From: Mesostigma viride
Lineage: Eukaryota > Streptophyta > Mesostigmatophyceae > Mesostigmatales > Mesostigmataceae
Direction: 5' to 3'
Assembly: GCA_009746045.1 (NCBI GenBank)
Contig: RPFO01001034.1
Location: 402,001-466,000 of the forward strand
DNA: 64,000 nucleotides
Below the pieces are notes generated by a model. That model saw only the letters and a list, made by a program, of their open reading frames with translations, had not been told where the DNA came from and did no database searches. Both the position numbers and the translations under genes were made by a program. Within the stretch, counting starts at the first letter, position 1; each line of letters opens with the position of its first letter. Shown one piece after another: positions 44,060 through 53,732 of this stretch.

Positions 44060-44290
44060 TTGTCCAGGCCCCCACACGCCAGCCCCTGTGGGCAAGCCCC
44101 CTCCCCCAGGAGGAAGGGGCGCTTTACTGAGTAGATTAGCTAGGATTTTTGTATAGCATAGATTAGAGTTAGCTTAGTTTTTCACGGCCAGCTCCGCTCC
44201 CCCCCACTCATCAGCGGCCATTGAATACATGCTACATGACCTCGCAACGGAGTCATGTACGTTAAATAATTTAGTTCATAAAAAAAAAGT
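44060..44290 (+). mobile_element. Diverged RT2 3' end
   Basis: PAPVGKPPPPGGRGAL-type C-terminal codons, a 3' UTR, hairpin CATGACCTCGCAACGGAGTC and an A/T tail. It is more diverged than the other RT2 ends. Confidence 0.65.
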
Positions 44291-45079
44291 TCATCGAGAC
44301 CTAGACGGCGTAGCTAAAAACAACCTCGAGCGCGTGATCAGGGCAGTTGTTCCTAGCGGCTAGGCGGTATACACCTAAATGCTGGTCCCTGGCATCCCAC
44401 AAAACTATTAATTATCCAGCTGCAAAGAAGGTCAGCTGCATGAAAGTCATTGTATAGTAATATCATAATTGTGCACATGTAGTTTTCATCGAATATTTGT
44501 GTTTTGCAATAAACTTGCCGAATTAATTCACAATGTCAACAACAATCACGCGTTACTTTATTTGGATTTGCATGTAATTACTATCAAGGAGACAACCAGC
44601 GCATGCCAGAAATCGGGAGAATCTACTATTATTGTTTCTGCCAAGTCACACGCGTATGTAATTGCAACAGGCGCATATCCATGGTGAGGAGGCAGAACTC
44701 ATGCCGCACACAACCGTGCCTATTGGCATGCATAAACTAGACGCCCATGGGACTGTGGTGACCAGGCCAGTGCCCCATTCACTCTCGATATCTCATGCCC
44801 CATGCGGCATATTTTTTAGACACCTATAAGTACATCAAGCCAAACTACAGGACCATTTTGAAGGTGGGCTCACGGTGGCCACACACAGCCACCGGGAAAC
44901 CAGCCTCATGCCACGCCGTGCACCTCTGGTTGATGGCCCCCCAGGTCGAGAAAAGCGGACCCCTACCCCATTGACAGAAGTTGCCTTCAAAGCGGTAGGG
45001 TTGAGGGTCACTTTTGCAACCTGGACCCCCAGTCTGCAGCGATTATAGGCTCTCTCACTAAAATATAGACGCTCTCCTA

Positions 45080-47148
45080 CTATGGCGGCGGCAGCTCCTT
45101 CCTGAACGTCTGGATATCGATGCAGACCTGGCTGACCGTCTTCTTGTGCCTGTCCTGGTAATCCTGCCAGTACTTGGTCGTCTCCTCCCATATCTGCTCG
45201 GGCGTGCCCCTGGGAGAGTCTTTCACAATGACGGCCCCCCCCTCCCCCGCCTCCGCCATGTACCCATCCCGTAGTGCCCTGTACAGAACGTTCATCTTCC
45301 AAAAGAAGGCCTTGTTGGCTTTTCCGGGCCGCCACGCTTTGCACCCGTGGACGTCTTCGAGGTGAGATATCGATGGCCCCCCGGTGATGCCCACCCTGCC
45401 GCCATTAAGGATGGCCGAGCGTTGAGAATGACCAAGCAGTGCACATTCAACACGAGAACACGTATCAATGAGTACACGTACACCTATACTCTAGTTGACG
45501 CCCTTCTTAACCGTACAGTGTACATTAGGGAAGGCCGACTGAAGAAGTGTGGTCGCAGGGAATGATAGGTCACGGATGTGACGTTGGCGGCACAACTGAT
45601 GCAGAAAATAGAAACAACCTTGGAGAATAAATATACCATATATAAGATAACGGCAGGCTCGAGCTACCATGGTCCGGATTCTCCCGATTTCTGGCCTGCG
45701 CTGGTTGTCTCCTGGATATATGCCCTAGGTGCCATTCCTGCCCACCATTAATTATTCACCGTCATGAGAGGGCAATACAATCATGCAGAACATAGAGGTT
45801 AGAAGTAAAATGGTCGCCGCATTCGATGCGCGCGCTTGCCGCAAACTACCGATGCCATGAAGCCAGATTCAACAGGAAAAGGTTGCAAAATACAACACAC
45901 CCTGAAGTCTGAACCTTAACCCAAAAGGATACGTCCCATACAATACCGCAAATTCTCAAGCCCTATCTAGAACCTGCTAGCAATCACCACGAAAACAGAA
46001 GCGGATTCGCATAAAGGATACCGTGGCAGCTTATTCCATGCACGCACCAAACGAACAAGCCATTGGGAGGATCATACAAGTCCTTCTCTATTTTTGGCTC
46101 GTATTCCTCATTTATACTTCATGACCCTATTTCCCACCTGCATTCCTTGCTCCCATTCCTCCCGCGTCGTCCTGGATCTTATTCCCCACCGTCTCTCGCC
46201 GCTCATTAGGGCTTGATAGGACCTTAACTGGGACACTGACGCCGTCACGAGATTCGAAAATTTAACTTTCTTCGTCACCTGTACTCCTGGCTCCCTACAT
46301 ATTTATCTATTCCCACTTGTATTGTCTATTTATTCGTCACCTGTACTCCTGGCTCCCTACATATTTATCTATTCCCACTTGTATTGTCTACTTATTCGTC
46401 ACCTGTACTCCTGGCTCCGCTCGGTGATGGTCCGACACCGCCCCGAATACTGCAATTTGTAGACGTAGCCGGGTCGATTCTCGCACAGACCACACCCTGG
46501 CGCGAGCGGCTCCACATCACCCACCGGGGCCGCGTTGACAAAATTCGTGAACGCTCCCGCCCCCATCGCCCCCAACCCCGGCCCGACGCCCCCTGGCCCC
46601 AGCTGGGCATCCCCCCTGGATGGCCCTATTCGGGCCAGCGGCGCGCGGGCTACCGCGGTCGGTGCGCCCGGATCTCCGAAGGGAGGCAGGGTGCTTGCCA
46701 GCGGGTGACTCGGTGCATTTGCCGTGGGGCCAGCAGTCACAAGGCTGCTTATTAATGCTTGACTTGGGGCACTCGTCGTGGGGCCACTTGTCGAAGGTTG
46801 GGTGGCTGTGTTCGTCGCAGGGCCAGAGCCGCCCGCAGGAGCCTGGGTCGGCGCGTTCGGCATGTTCAGCAGGGACTGCACGACTTGGGACTCGATGAGC
46901 CGGTCCGCGTGGGTGCGCGCCACCATGCCCGTGATGACCGCGTTCAGGCGCCGGTCCATGGACTCTAGCCGCTGAACCAGGTCCTGGTGGATGTCGCTTA
47001 TGCGCTGCCCCAGCGAGTCGACCGCCGCCTGGAGGTTTCGTATATCCTTCTGTGAATTGTCCATGGGAGCGCTCAGCTGTACGCCGTCCCGCCCGTGCAT
47101 GTGTCGCCGCCGAGTTTTGCGCCCAAGGATGCGCGGGGAGTCCGCAGC
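45080..47148 (-). CDS. GCR1_C-domain DNA-binding protein (5' end unresolved)
   Basis: Two exons are supported, 47148-46403 and 45395-45080 (TAG), with compatible phase (split AG|G codon). The first begins after CTTTCTTTGCAG and encodes a basic stretch, then a coiled coil (DIRNLQAAVDSLGQRISDIH ... ESMDRRLNAVITGM) and a Pro/Thr/Ser-rich linker. The splice joins RTITERSQEYR to VGITGGPSISHLEDVHGCKA and WRPGKANKAFFWKMNVLYRA. That fits the GCR1_C pattern (TV..W.EY.vG..GgPSI..Le...g..WR....e..ff..R..iy..i). GCR1_C domains occur in fungal activators and in algal Crypton/Ndc10-like mobile genes, so host factor versus transposon-derived is open. Further 5' exons, if any, were not found. Confidence 0.6.
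45650..45714 (-). repeat. GGAGACAACC-family repeat in the GCR1_C-gene intron
   Basis: Reverse-strand copy from CAGGAGACAACCAGCGCAGG to GAGCCTGCCGTTATCTTAT. Confidence 0.7.
46273..46415 (-). repeat. 71-bp tandem repeat carrying the GCR1_C-gene donor
   Basis: The minus strand repeats GAGCCAGGAGTACAG|GTGACGAATAA twice more downstream of the true exon end at 46403, each with a filler of about 45 bp (GACAATACAAGTGGGAATAG ...). It gives three potential donors in one array. Confidence 0.8.
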
Positions 47149-48641
47149 CTGCAAAGAAAGAGGCCCCCGCTGCCGCGCGCCCGCCCCATACAATTGGAAT
47201 TCAATAAAAAACACCATCAACGAGTAACCATGAGCCAAGGTGCGGGTATTACAGAAGAAACGTAGACAAAAAGCGGGCAAGTGGCGAAATTGGCTGCGAA
47301 TTCTTGCATGCGCCTGGTTTCAAACGTCCGGTAGCATGAACGTACCTCGGTCTTTATGGCACGAGCACACTGCTGTCCGTGGGTTATAACCCTTTCACAC
47401 GACTAAACGAATCTCTCAACTTGTTAAAGGCGCGCGCCGGCAACCGGAAATCCTCTTTCCCTGTTACAACATGAAATTTGAATCATATAACCATTTGCAT
47501 TTAGATTGTTTCATGATTCATCCCGCATGGCACACGAAGATTAAATGGCAGATCCAACACTTCTCTGGATAATATCTAGGGGAAACAGCTATCTATTCGT
47601 TTAATTTGAATTAAGCCGTGCAAGCAAGGTCGTAACTCTTGACTGGTAACGACAGCGCACATTTTGTACCATGAGGTACCATGCACAAGCCTCGGCCAGG
47701 CTCGTGTAACACATCAATGGATGATAGACCCTCGGGTAAACTGTAGGTCAACCGTTAGCGAGTTGTAAACTACGTGGTCATCGAGTTTTGCGGCGGCGAC
47801 TGGCGAGGGGCCAGCCCGTCCATTTCGATTACTGGAGCACTGGGCAGTGGCCAGTGGCCAGTTGTGGGCAAACTGGGAATGACGCCTGACGGTGCCTCAT
47901 GGCATCGACCAACAAGGTGCCTTTGCCCGCATTCGCATCAAGTACTGTATGACGCGGCGTCTGTGTCATCTGTTAGTACCCATCTGCTAGTATTGCTACA
48001 CGCTAAGTAGTAACTAGTAAGTACGTCTAGTCGTCTACCGTCAAAGGGGGTCAGCACTCAGCCGTCAGTGGAGAGCACCTGTCGGCTGTCAGTGGTCACT
48101 TTTCACTTTCCAGTTTACGCGTGGGCGTGGCACACTGCGACAGTGCGATGATTCCTCATTTCCTTGACGCCGCGCCATGCGCCATGACTGCGCCATGGCA
48201 CCTTGGCAATTCTGTCTGCGTGCACAATGTTTACGTACAGCGCGCACAGTAGGTGTTTTCACTTGATCGTTTTGTCGAAGGCTACGCTGAGGCGGGCACA
48301 CTGCACAGCCCCCATCGCGCTCACAATCCATATATTCCCTTCGACTTTGTCCTGCAGTGCCAAGCTCTTCGCTAACATTTACCCAGCGGCCGGCATAATC
48401 GGACCGTTTTGCGCCTCCACGCATGTGTTGGCGTGAAAAATTAATGCAGGCTGTGTGATATGACCAGGATTATCTATCCTTGCCACTCGTAGATTGTTTA
48501 CACTAAAAGAAAGAGTTAGGCTGCCGAAGACGGGCGCTGGAAACTTATAGGGCTGCACCGTACCATCAACCCATTCAGATTGTACGCTTACCCACGGACG
48601 TATAAAGTGCATATTGGCTTTAGTGGCGTCTAGTGATCAAT
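47149..48641. promoter_or_regulatory. Divergent intergenic region upstream of mL53
   Basis: No convincing exon. TATAAA at 48601-48606 lies 36 nt before the mL53 ATG, an unusually close TATA-like box. It could also hold undetected 5' exons of the GCR1_C gene. Confidence 0.4.
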
Positions 48642-50820
48642 ATGTTGCGACGGCTCGCCAAGGTGCGGGTGGAATTTTTCCCGTTTGACACGCGGACGAC
48701 TGGGGTGAGGTACGTCTGCCAAGTTGTCTGCTGGTCGTACGTGGTATCTAAAATTTTCGTTGTACACTTGAGCTGTAAGGGCCCATTTTCAGTAGTTCTT
48801 GCCGGTAACTGTTGCTGCTATGTTGTTTGCAGGGAATTGTGGTTTCAGCTCAACTCCAAAAAGTCCGTTGCATCCAATCCGAAATGCGAGCTTGGAGTGC
48901 TCGTGCGAGGAAGAGACGCTATGTACAAGCCGCCCCAAGTGTTTGTCACATACAGTAAGTTCTACTACTTCTCCATGTCGTGGCAACCCGAAGCGGGTGT
49001 GGACATTTCATGTTTCCTTGACCAGTCAGTGAACCTTCGTTCCCACGACATTGTAGCTGATTGCGTTCGCGTCGCGCCGTGGCTGTGCAACCTTTGTCCT
49101 GTGCATATCTCAAAGCAGCTGGTCTTTGCATGCAGCCTGCGGTAGTTTCTACATGTGGGCCTTTATTCATGACTTCAAGTTTGAACTTTGAACTTACTCT
49201 GCACTCTTTTTCTTTTTCCTGCCTTTCTATCGCTGCCCTTTCATTTCATTTTTTTCTCCACTCCACTCCTCAGCGGACGGCACGGAGCAAGTCATCGATG
49301 CGTCCACTCTGAGCGTCGATGGCATCAAGAAGGAGATCGATGTACGTGCCAGCAGCTGGCCATGATGTGTGGCCTCATGTTGTGGCTGCACGCGCGCTAG
49401 TGTGACGGTGCCAGCATGATATAATTGCCACCATGCCTTCATCAAGAAGGAGATCGACGTACATGCCAGCACATGCACACGAGGATGCTGGCCCGACCAC
49501 TGTGGTGATGTCTAATGGACACCGCTGCCAGCCCTACCCACCCACCCACCCACCCACCCACCCACCCACACCCACCCACCCACCCACCCACCCACCCACC
49601 CACCCACCCACCCACCCACCCACCCACCCACCCACCCACCCACCCACCCACCCACCCACCCACCCACCCACCCACCCACCCACCCACCCACCCACCCACC
49701 CACCCACCCACCCACCCACTCACCCACCCACACGCCCCCACCCCCACACACTCCCCCCCACACACACACCACCACCACCACCACCACACACACACACACA
49801 CAACCCAACCCAGCGCAACCCAACCCAACCCAACCCAACCCAACCCAACCCAACCCAACCCAAGAATTAGGGAACCCGACCCCAAATCCTAACTGGCCTT
49901 AAGCAACATGGTCCGAGTTGCCTTGCGGTGCGATGGAACCCAAACCAAAGCTTAGCCAGCCCACCCCATGGATTTTCCTCGGTGCGGTTCGGATTTGTGA
50001 CGGATGCCAGGCACTTGAACGGCTTCACAAAGCAACCCTCTTGCGAAGATGTTGTTGTCTATCTTCTTCCAACATGTTGCGAAGCCGAAGTCAGGCTGTG
50101 GCACGGCTGCTTTTTCCCCCGCATGCCTCCCTCTCCATCCGCAGTCTTCGATCGCGGTGCTTGTTTTAGTTGAACTTCGTAGTAACATTCTTAGTCAGAT
50201 TTCTGATACATGATGCGCGGAAAGCTGGGCTTGGAGCAGGTTTTTGGCTTATATTTGATATCCTTGCACATATGCGTGGTCAATACAACTGCTTGCGTCT
50301 GCAACTCAACCACGACAAGTTGGCCGGGACGCAGTGATAATTTTGCCGGTGCCAATATCACTGTACCGTACTTTTTTGGGGGGGGTACGAATATCACTTA
50401 TTTTATTTTCATTTCTACATGGAACTCTTTTTATTAGTAGCATGGGTCATGGCGTCACACTAACTTCCACCGCCTGATGCACAGGTGAAGCGCAACAAGC
50501 TGACCTGGAAGTGGTCTTATCTTACTGTGTTTCATGTATACAATGTCCATTACAGCTGCTTGCACATGCAGATCAGCCGCAACGAGCTGGACCCGGACGA
50601 CGTGATCGCTTGCTTGCTTGTATCGTAAACTATGTGCATCTTTCGCATGCCTGCGTATCCACATCCAACCGCACAGATCAAGCGCAACAAGCTGGACCTG
50701 GATGAGGTGATCACTGACGGCGGCGGCAAGTGGGAGTTTTGCGACGCGGCGTCGGTGCAGATGGAGCGCATGCGGCGCGCGATGGCCAAGGCAGAGAAGA
50801 AGGCTCAGAAGCTGAGGTAG
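48642..50820 (+). CDS. MRPL53: Mitochondrial large-subunit ribosomal protein mL53 (4 exons)
   Basis: Exons 48642-48709, 48833-48954, 49274-49341, 50677-50820 (TAG). Phases 2, 1 and 0 match, giving 133 aa. The start MLRRLAKVRVEFFPFDTRTT resembles plant mL53 (MLK.LSKV.IEFN..D), followed by SNPKCELGVLVRGRD, the PPQVFVTYTDGTEQVIDAST strand/turn of the thioredoxin-like L51/S25/CI-B8 fold, and a C-terminal extension (GGGKWEF then a basic helix). The product sits in the mitochondrial 54S-type subunit. No clear presequence is seen, which is usual for this family. Intron 3 (1.3 kb) contains a CCCA array and four exon-edge echoes. Confidence 0.88.
49441..49458 (+). repeat. Donor echo of mL53 exon 3
   Basis: ATCAAGAAGGAGATCGAC|GTACATGCCAGCA, against the real ATCAAGAAGGAGATCGAT|GTACGTGCCAGCA at 49324-49341. 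Coding and intron bases beyond the splice site are both duplicated. Confidence 0.85.
49537..49733. repeat. (CCCA)n microsatellite, about 195 bp, followed by (CCCAA)n
   Basis: In mL53 intron 3; continues with CA/ACC repeats and CCCAA units at 49800-49862. Confidence 0.95.
50485..50607 (+). repeat. Two acceptor echoes of mL53 exon 4
   Basis: At 50485, after CACAG, the frame reads VKRNKLTWKW; at 50572, after TGCAG, it reads ISRNELDPDDVIA. The real exon at 50677 reads IKRNKLDLDEVIT. A weaker third copy is at about 50300-50340. Confidence 0.85.
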
Positions 50821-52127
50821 CCAGCCGGCACGGCAAGGGGCGTCCTAATAGACTCCAAGCTGCGGTAGCGTGCGCGGAAGGGGTTGGTTTCCTATACGAC
50901 GGCTGCCACAGCTGCGGTGTCAGCACCTGAGGCAAGGGGCGCAAGATTACAGCGGGAGTGGCATGCGCCGAAGCTGCGGCTGCTGAGGCAGCCGGCCTGA
51001 GGCAAGGTTCGCGGTCGCCAGAGCATAAACTGCAGCAGCAGGAGTTGCGGTGGCGGGCATGAAGCAAGTACAGAGTTGCGAGGGTAGGAAACGCTGCGGT
51101 GGCCAGCACAGGGTTGCGATAGCAGGCGCACGCGCTGTGGTGAGACAGTTCCAGCATCCAGTGCCAGGGACGGTGCGTGGGTGGGGACGGTGCATCGGGG
51201 GGAACGGTGTGTGGGTGGGAACGGCGCAAGACCCCAGCAAGTTTCCACTCATGGCAAGCGCAAGAGAAAGGCAAGGCCAAATGGGGCGCAATGCCTAATG
51301 CGACACAAGGCCATCTGGGGAGCGCGGCAGGGCCAAATTGTGGGGAGCAAAGGCCAGGCTGGAAGCAAGGCCAAGAAGAGAGCATGCGGTCCTGCGTGAG
51401 TGTGAGGCCTTGACGCAGCTGATAGCATTTCATGGCAACCAGCTTCAAAGGATGATATGAGGGCAAGGATGTTTGGATGGATTTAGGAGGCCTGGATGGG
51501 GATAGTTGTCTCACTTGGTAGAGCCGACCAGCGAGCCCTGTTGCAGCCGTTGTGGCGGTTACCCTGGGTTCAGGGGACTTGCCTGCATGCATGCTCGACC
51601 AATCCGCATCATCTGCATGGCATCGCATCTGATGTCCGATGCTGCGCAGAGACAATCCTGTCCTTGCCCGCATATCACTGCCAAAGCACAGCTATCGGTG
51701 ACTCGTGTCGCCACAGTAATGCAGCCTGTACGGCACGTGTCGCCTGAGAGTCGTCGCGAGACCCCACGACCCGGCCTGCGTTGGTCTTTCAAATTCAGCC
51801 TTGTGGACCTCACTTCAACCACAAGGCCCGGCCTTGATAATCTACCCTTGTGACTGCGCACGTCACCTCCAGCAATACTGTTTCCCGTGCAGCAGAGGTC
51901 ACCTGCAGTACCCGAGCTGTGCTTTTCCTCCGCGGGTATTCCTTGAAGCAGTAGAAATGCCGACCAGCAGCATCCGCCAGCACAGGCTTGGCATTACTAT
52001 GGTAGAGTGACCACGATGTCCATAGACAACCAGCACAGGCATGGCATCGCGAGGGTCTAAACCATGGGAATTCTGTCAAGCCCGCCTCTTTACTAGCCAC
52101 GTCACTGACTTGTTCTAGTTCGGTGTG
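50821..52127. other. 3' flank of mL53, no gene recognised
   Basis: GC-rich sequence with internal imperfect repeats (GCTGCGGT-type). A long minus-strand open frame has no recognisable domains and is compositionally biased. A short GGAGACAACC-family fragment lies at 52020-52080. Confidence 0.5.
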
Positions 52128-52422
52128 ATGGCCGGCATTGAATTGAATTGAATTGAATTGAATTGTAACATAACTCCGTTGGGAGTATATGTAGCACATA
52201 GCCCAGAGAAGGGGCATATGGCCTATCATACATTCTAAGCTACTTCTTGCAAGGGTGGGAATGTAAACAACACTTGCTCTAGGTGCACTAGGGCACCTGC
52301 ACCACCCAGAGTTTCAGGCAACACCCAGCGAAGGGGAGCCTGTCATAGGTGGGGAAGATCATCATGGCTATACAAGAGCTAGGACATGGCTTCTCTACAG
52401 AGAGCATCTCTCTGCATGGCAT

Positions 52423-53059
52423 TAAATTAAATTAAATTAAATTATAACATGCCTCCGTGGGGGGGTCATGTAGCACATATTTCATGATGGATGGGGTGGA
52501 GGAAGCCGCGTGATCGAACTATCCTAACTCTATCTAGAAAATCCTAACTGCACTACTCATCAAAACGCCTCCTCCGCTTGGGGGGAGGTGGCTTGCCCAC
52601 AGGGTCGGGCGTGTGCGCCTTGACAATCTTCTTCCACCGCGTCTTGTCCTGCATGGCAGTCCAAAGACGGGAGAGAGAGTGGATGCGGTGCTCAAACTGG
52701 GCTGGGACCACTAGGTCGTCCAGCAACATCTGAACGTAGTTCGTGACAGGTTTCCCTACCCTTTTGGGAATGTCCTTGGGGCCAGGCCAGGTCAGAATGT
52801 GCCGCCCTGGCTGTCCAAGCCGCTGGGGGCCGGCCAGACCGAGGGTGGTGTCGACCTGGCTGGTGCGTGCAAGGTGTCCTACAAATGCTATCCTACGCTG
52901 CCTAATCTCGTCCGAAACACGAGGCATGCCATGATACAAAGACTCGGATGACGGACGCTCGGAAAAACCTACATTAAGGACCTGTCGGAGCATCCTGTAA
53001 ACTGTGCCGTCGAGCCGAGCTGCCAGTTTGGGTGGGAGGGCATAGCATAGCATGGCATA
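52423..53059 (-). mobile_element. RT2 fragment inserted in the element A 3' UTR
   Basis: 171-codon frame from KLAARLDGTVYRMLRQVLNV through GMPRVSDEIRQRRIAFVGHL to GKPPPPKRRRRFDE (stop at 52553), then a 3' UTR and an (AAATT)n tail. The empty site is preserved in element B at 54001-54030 (GCATGGCATAGCATGGCG). The right border is blurred by a GCATGGCATA expansion. Confidence 0.85.
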
Positions 53060-53565
53060 GCATGGCATAGCATGGCGAAATTCTTAATGCAACATCCATG
53101 GGTCCCGTTATAGGCAGGGCTTGGCTAAATTCTGTAGACAACATCCATGGGGGCCATTATGGGCGCACATGCGCGTGGGCCACATGCTAGGCTAAGCTTG
53201 ACTAATCTACACTACTGGTATGAATTCCCTAGTCTGAGGTGGCAGGAGGGGGCTGCCAGGGCTTGTGGTCAACGTGGATGACCGCCCCCCTCCAGTATAC
53301 CGGCTTCCCCCCTGCGCTGTGCCGGAGCTGAAGGTAGGTCGGCCATAGCTCGCGTCGCCGCTGTTGCTGGGCCAGGGTCAAGTCGTCGTCCAGCGTGAAG
53401 CGAGTCCTCGAGAGCTTCTTGCGGCACGACAGCTTGTCCGCCATGTACTTAAAGGTGAGGAGCACGGGTGCCGGGCCAGCCTTCCCCCGCGCGCGGGGGA
53501 GGCGGACAGCCGACATGTCCAGCTCACCAGTGAGTAGCATGGGGGCAAGAATGTCGCGCTTAAAT

Positions 53566-53732
53566 TCTGATCAGACACTCCGCAAAGGTGAAAACCTTTG
53601 CGTTCAGTGCCAGGCCGCGGAAAACGCGGAAAACGCGATCTGCAAATGAATCCGACCGGAATCGAACTGGGGACCTCTCGCACCAATTTTGCTGACTATA
53701 GGACGGACGTCTCCGGATACCATGGCATGAAT
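53566..53732 (-). mobile_element. tRNA-derived SINE candidate with 10-bp TSD
   Basis: The minus strand has TATAGTCAGCAAAATTGG (A-box-like) and GGTCCCCAGTTCGATTCC (a B-box match to GWTCRANNC), but too few bases between them for an anticodon arm. A body of about 80 nt follows, ending in a hairpin (CGCAAAGGT, TTTC loop, ACCTTTGCG). GCGCTTAAAT at 53556-53565 and 57402-57411 is the duplication, with element B nested at its 5' end. A related unit is at 62605-62748. Confidence 0.65.

Noticed and set aside
50711-51673. A 320-codon minus-strand frame downstream of mL53
   Set aside because: Biased composition, overlaps the real mL53 last exon, no recognisable domain, and no splice or neighbour support.
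53640-53720. A functional tRNA gene on the minus strand
   Set aside because: Good A-box and B-box matches, but the anticodon arm is missing and the acceptor and T stems do not pair; it lies inside a TSD-flanked unit.
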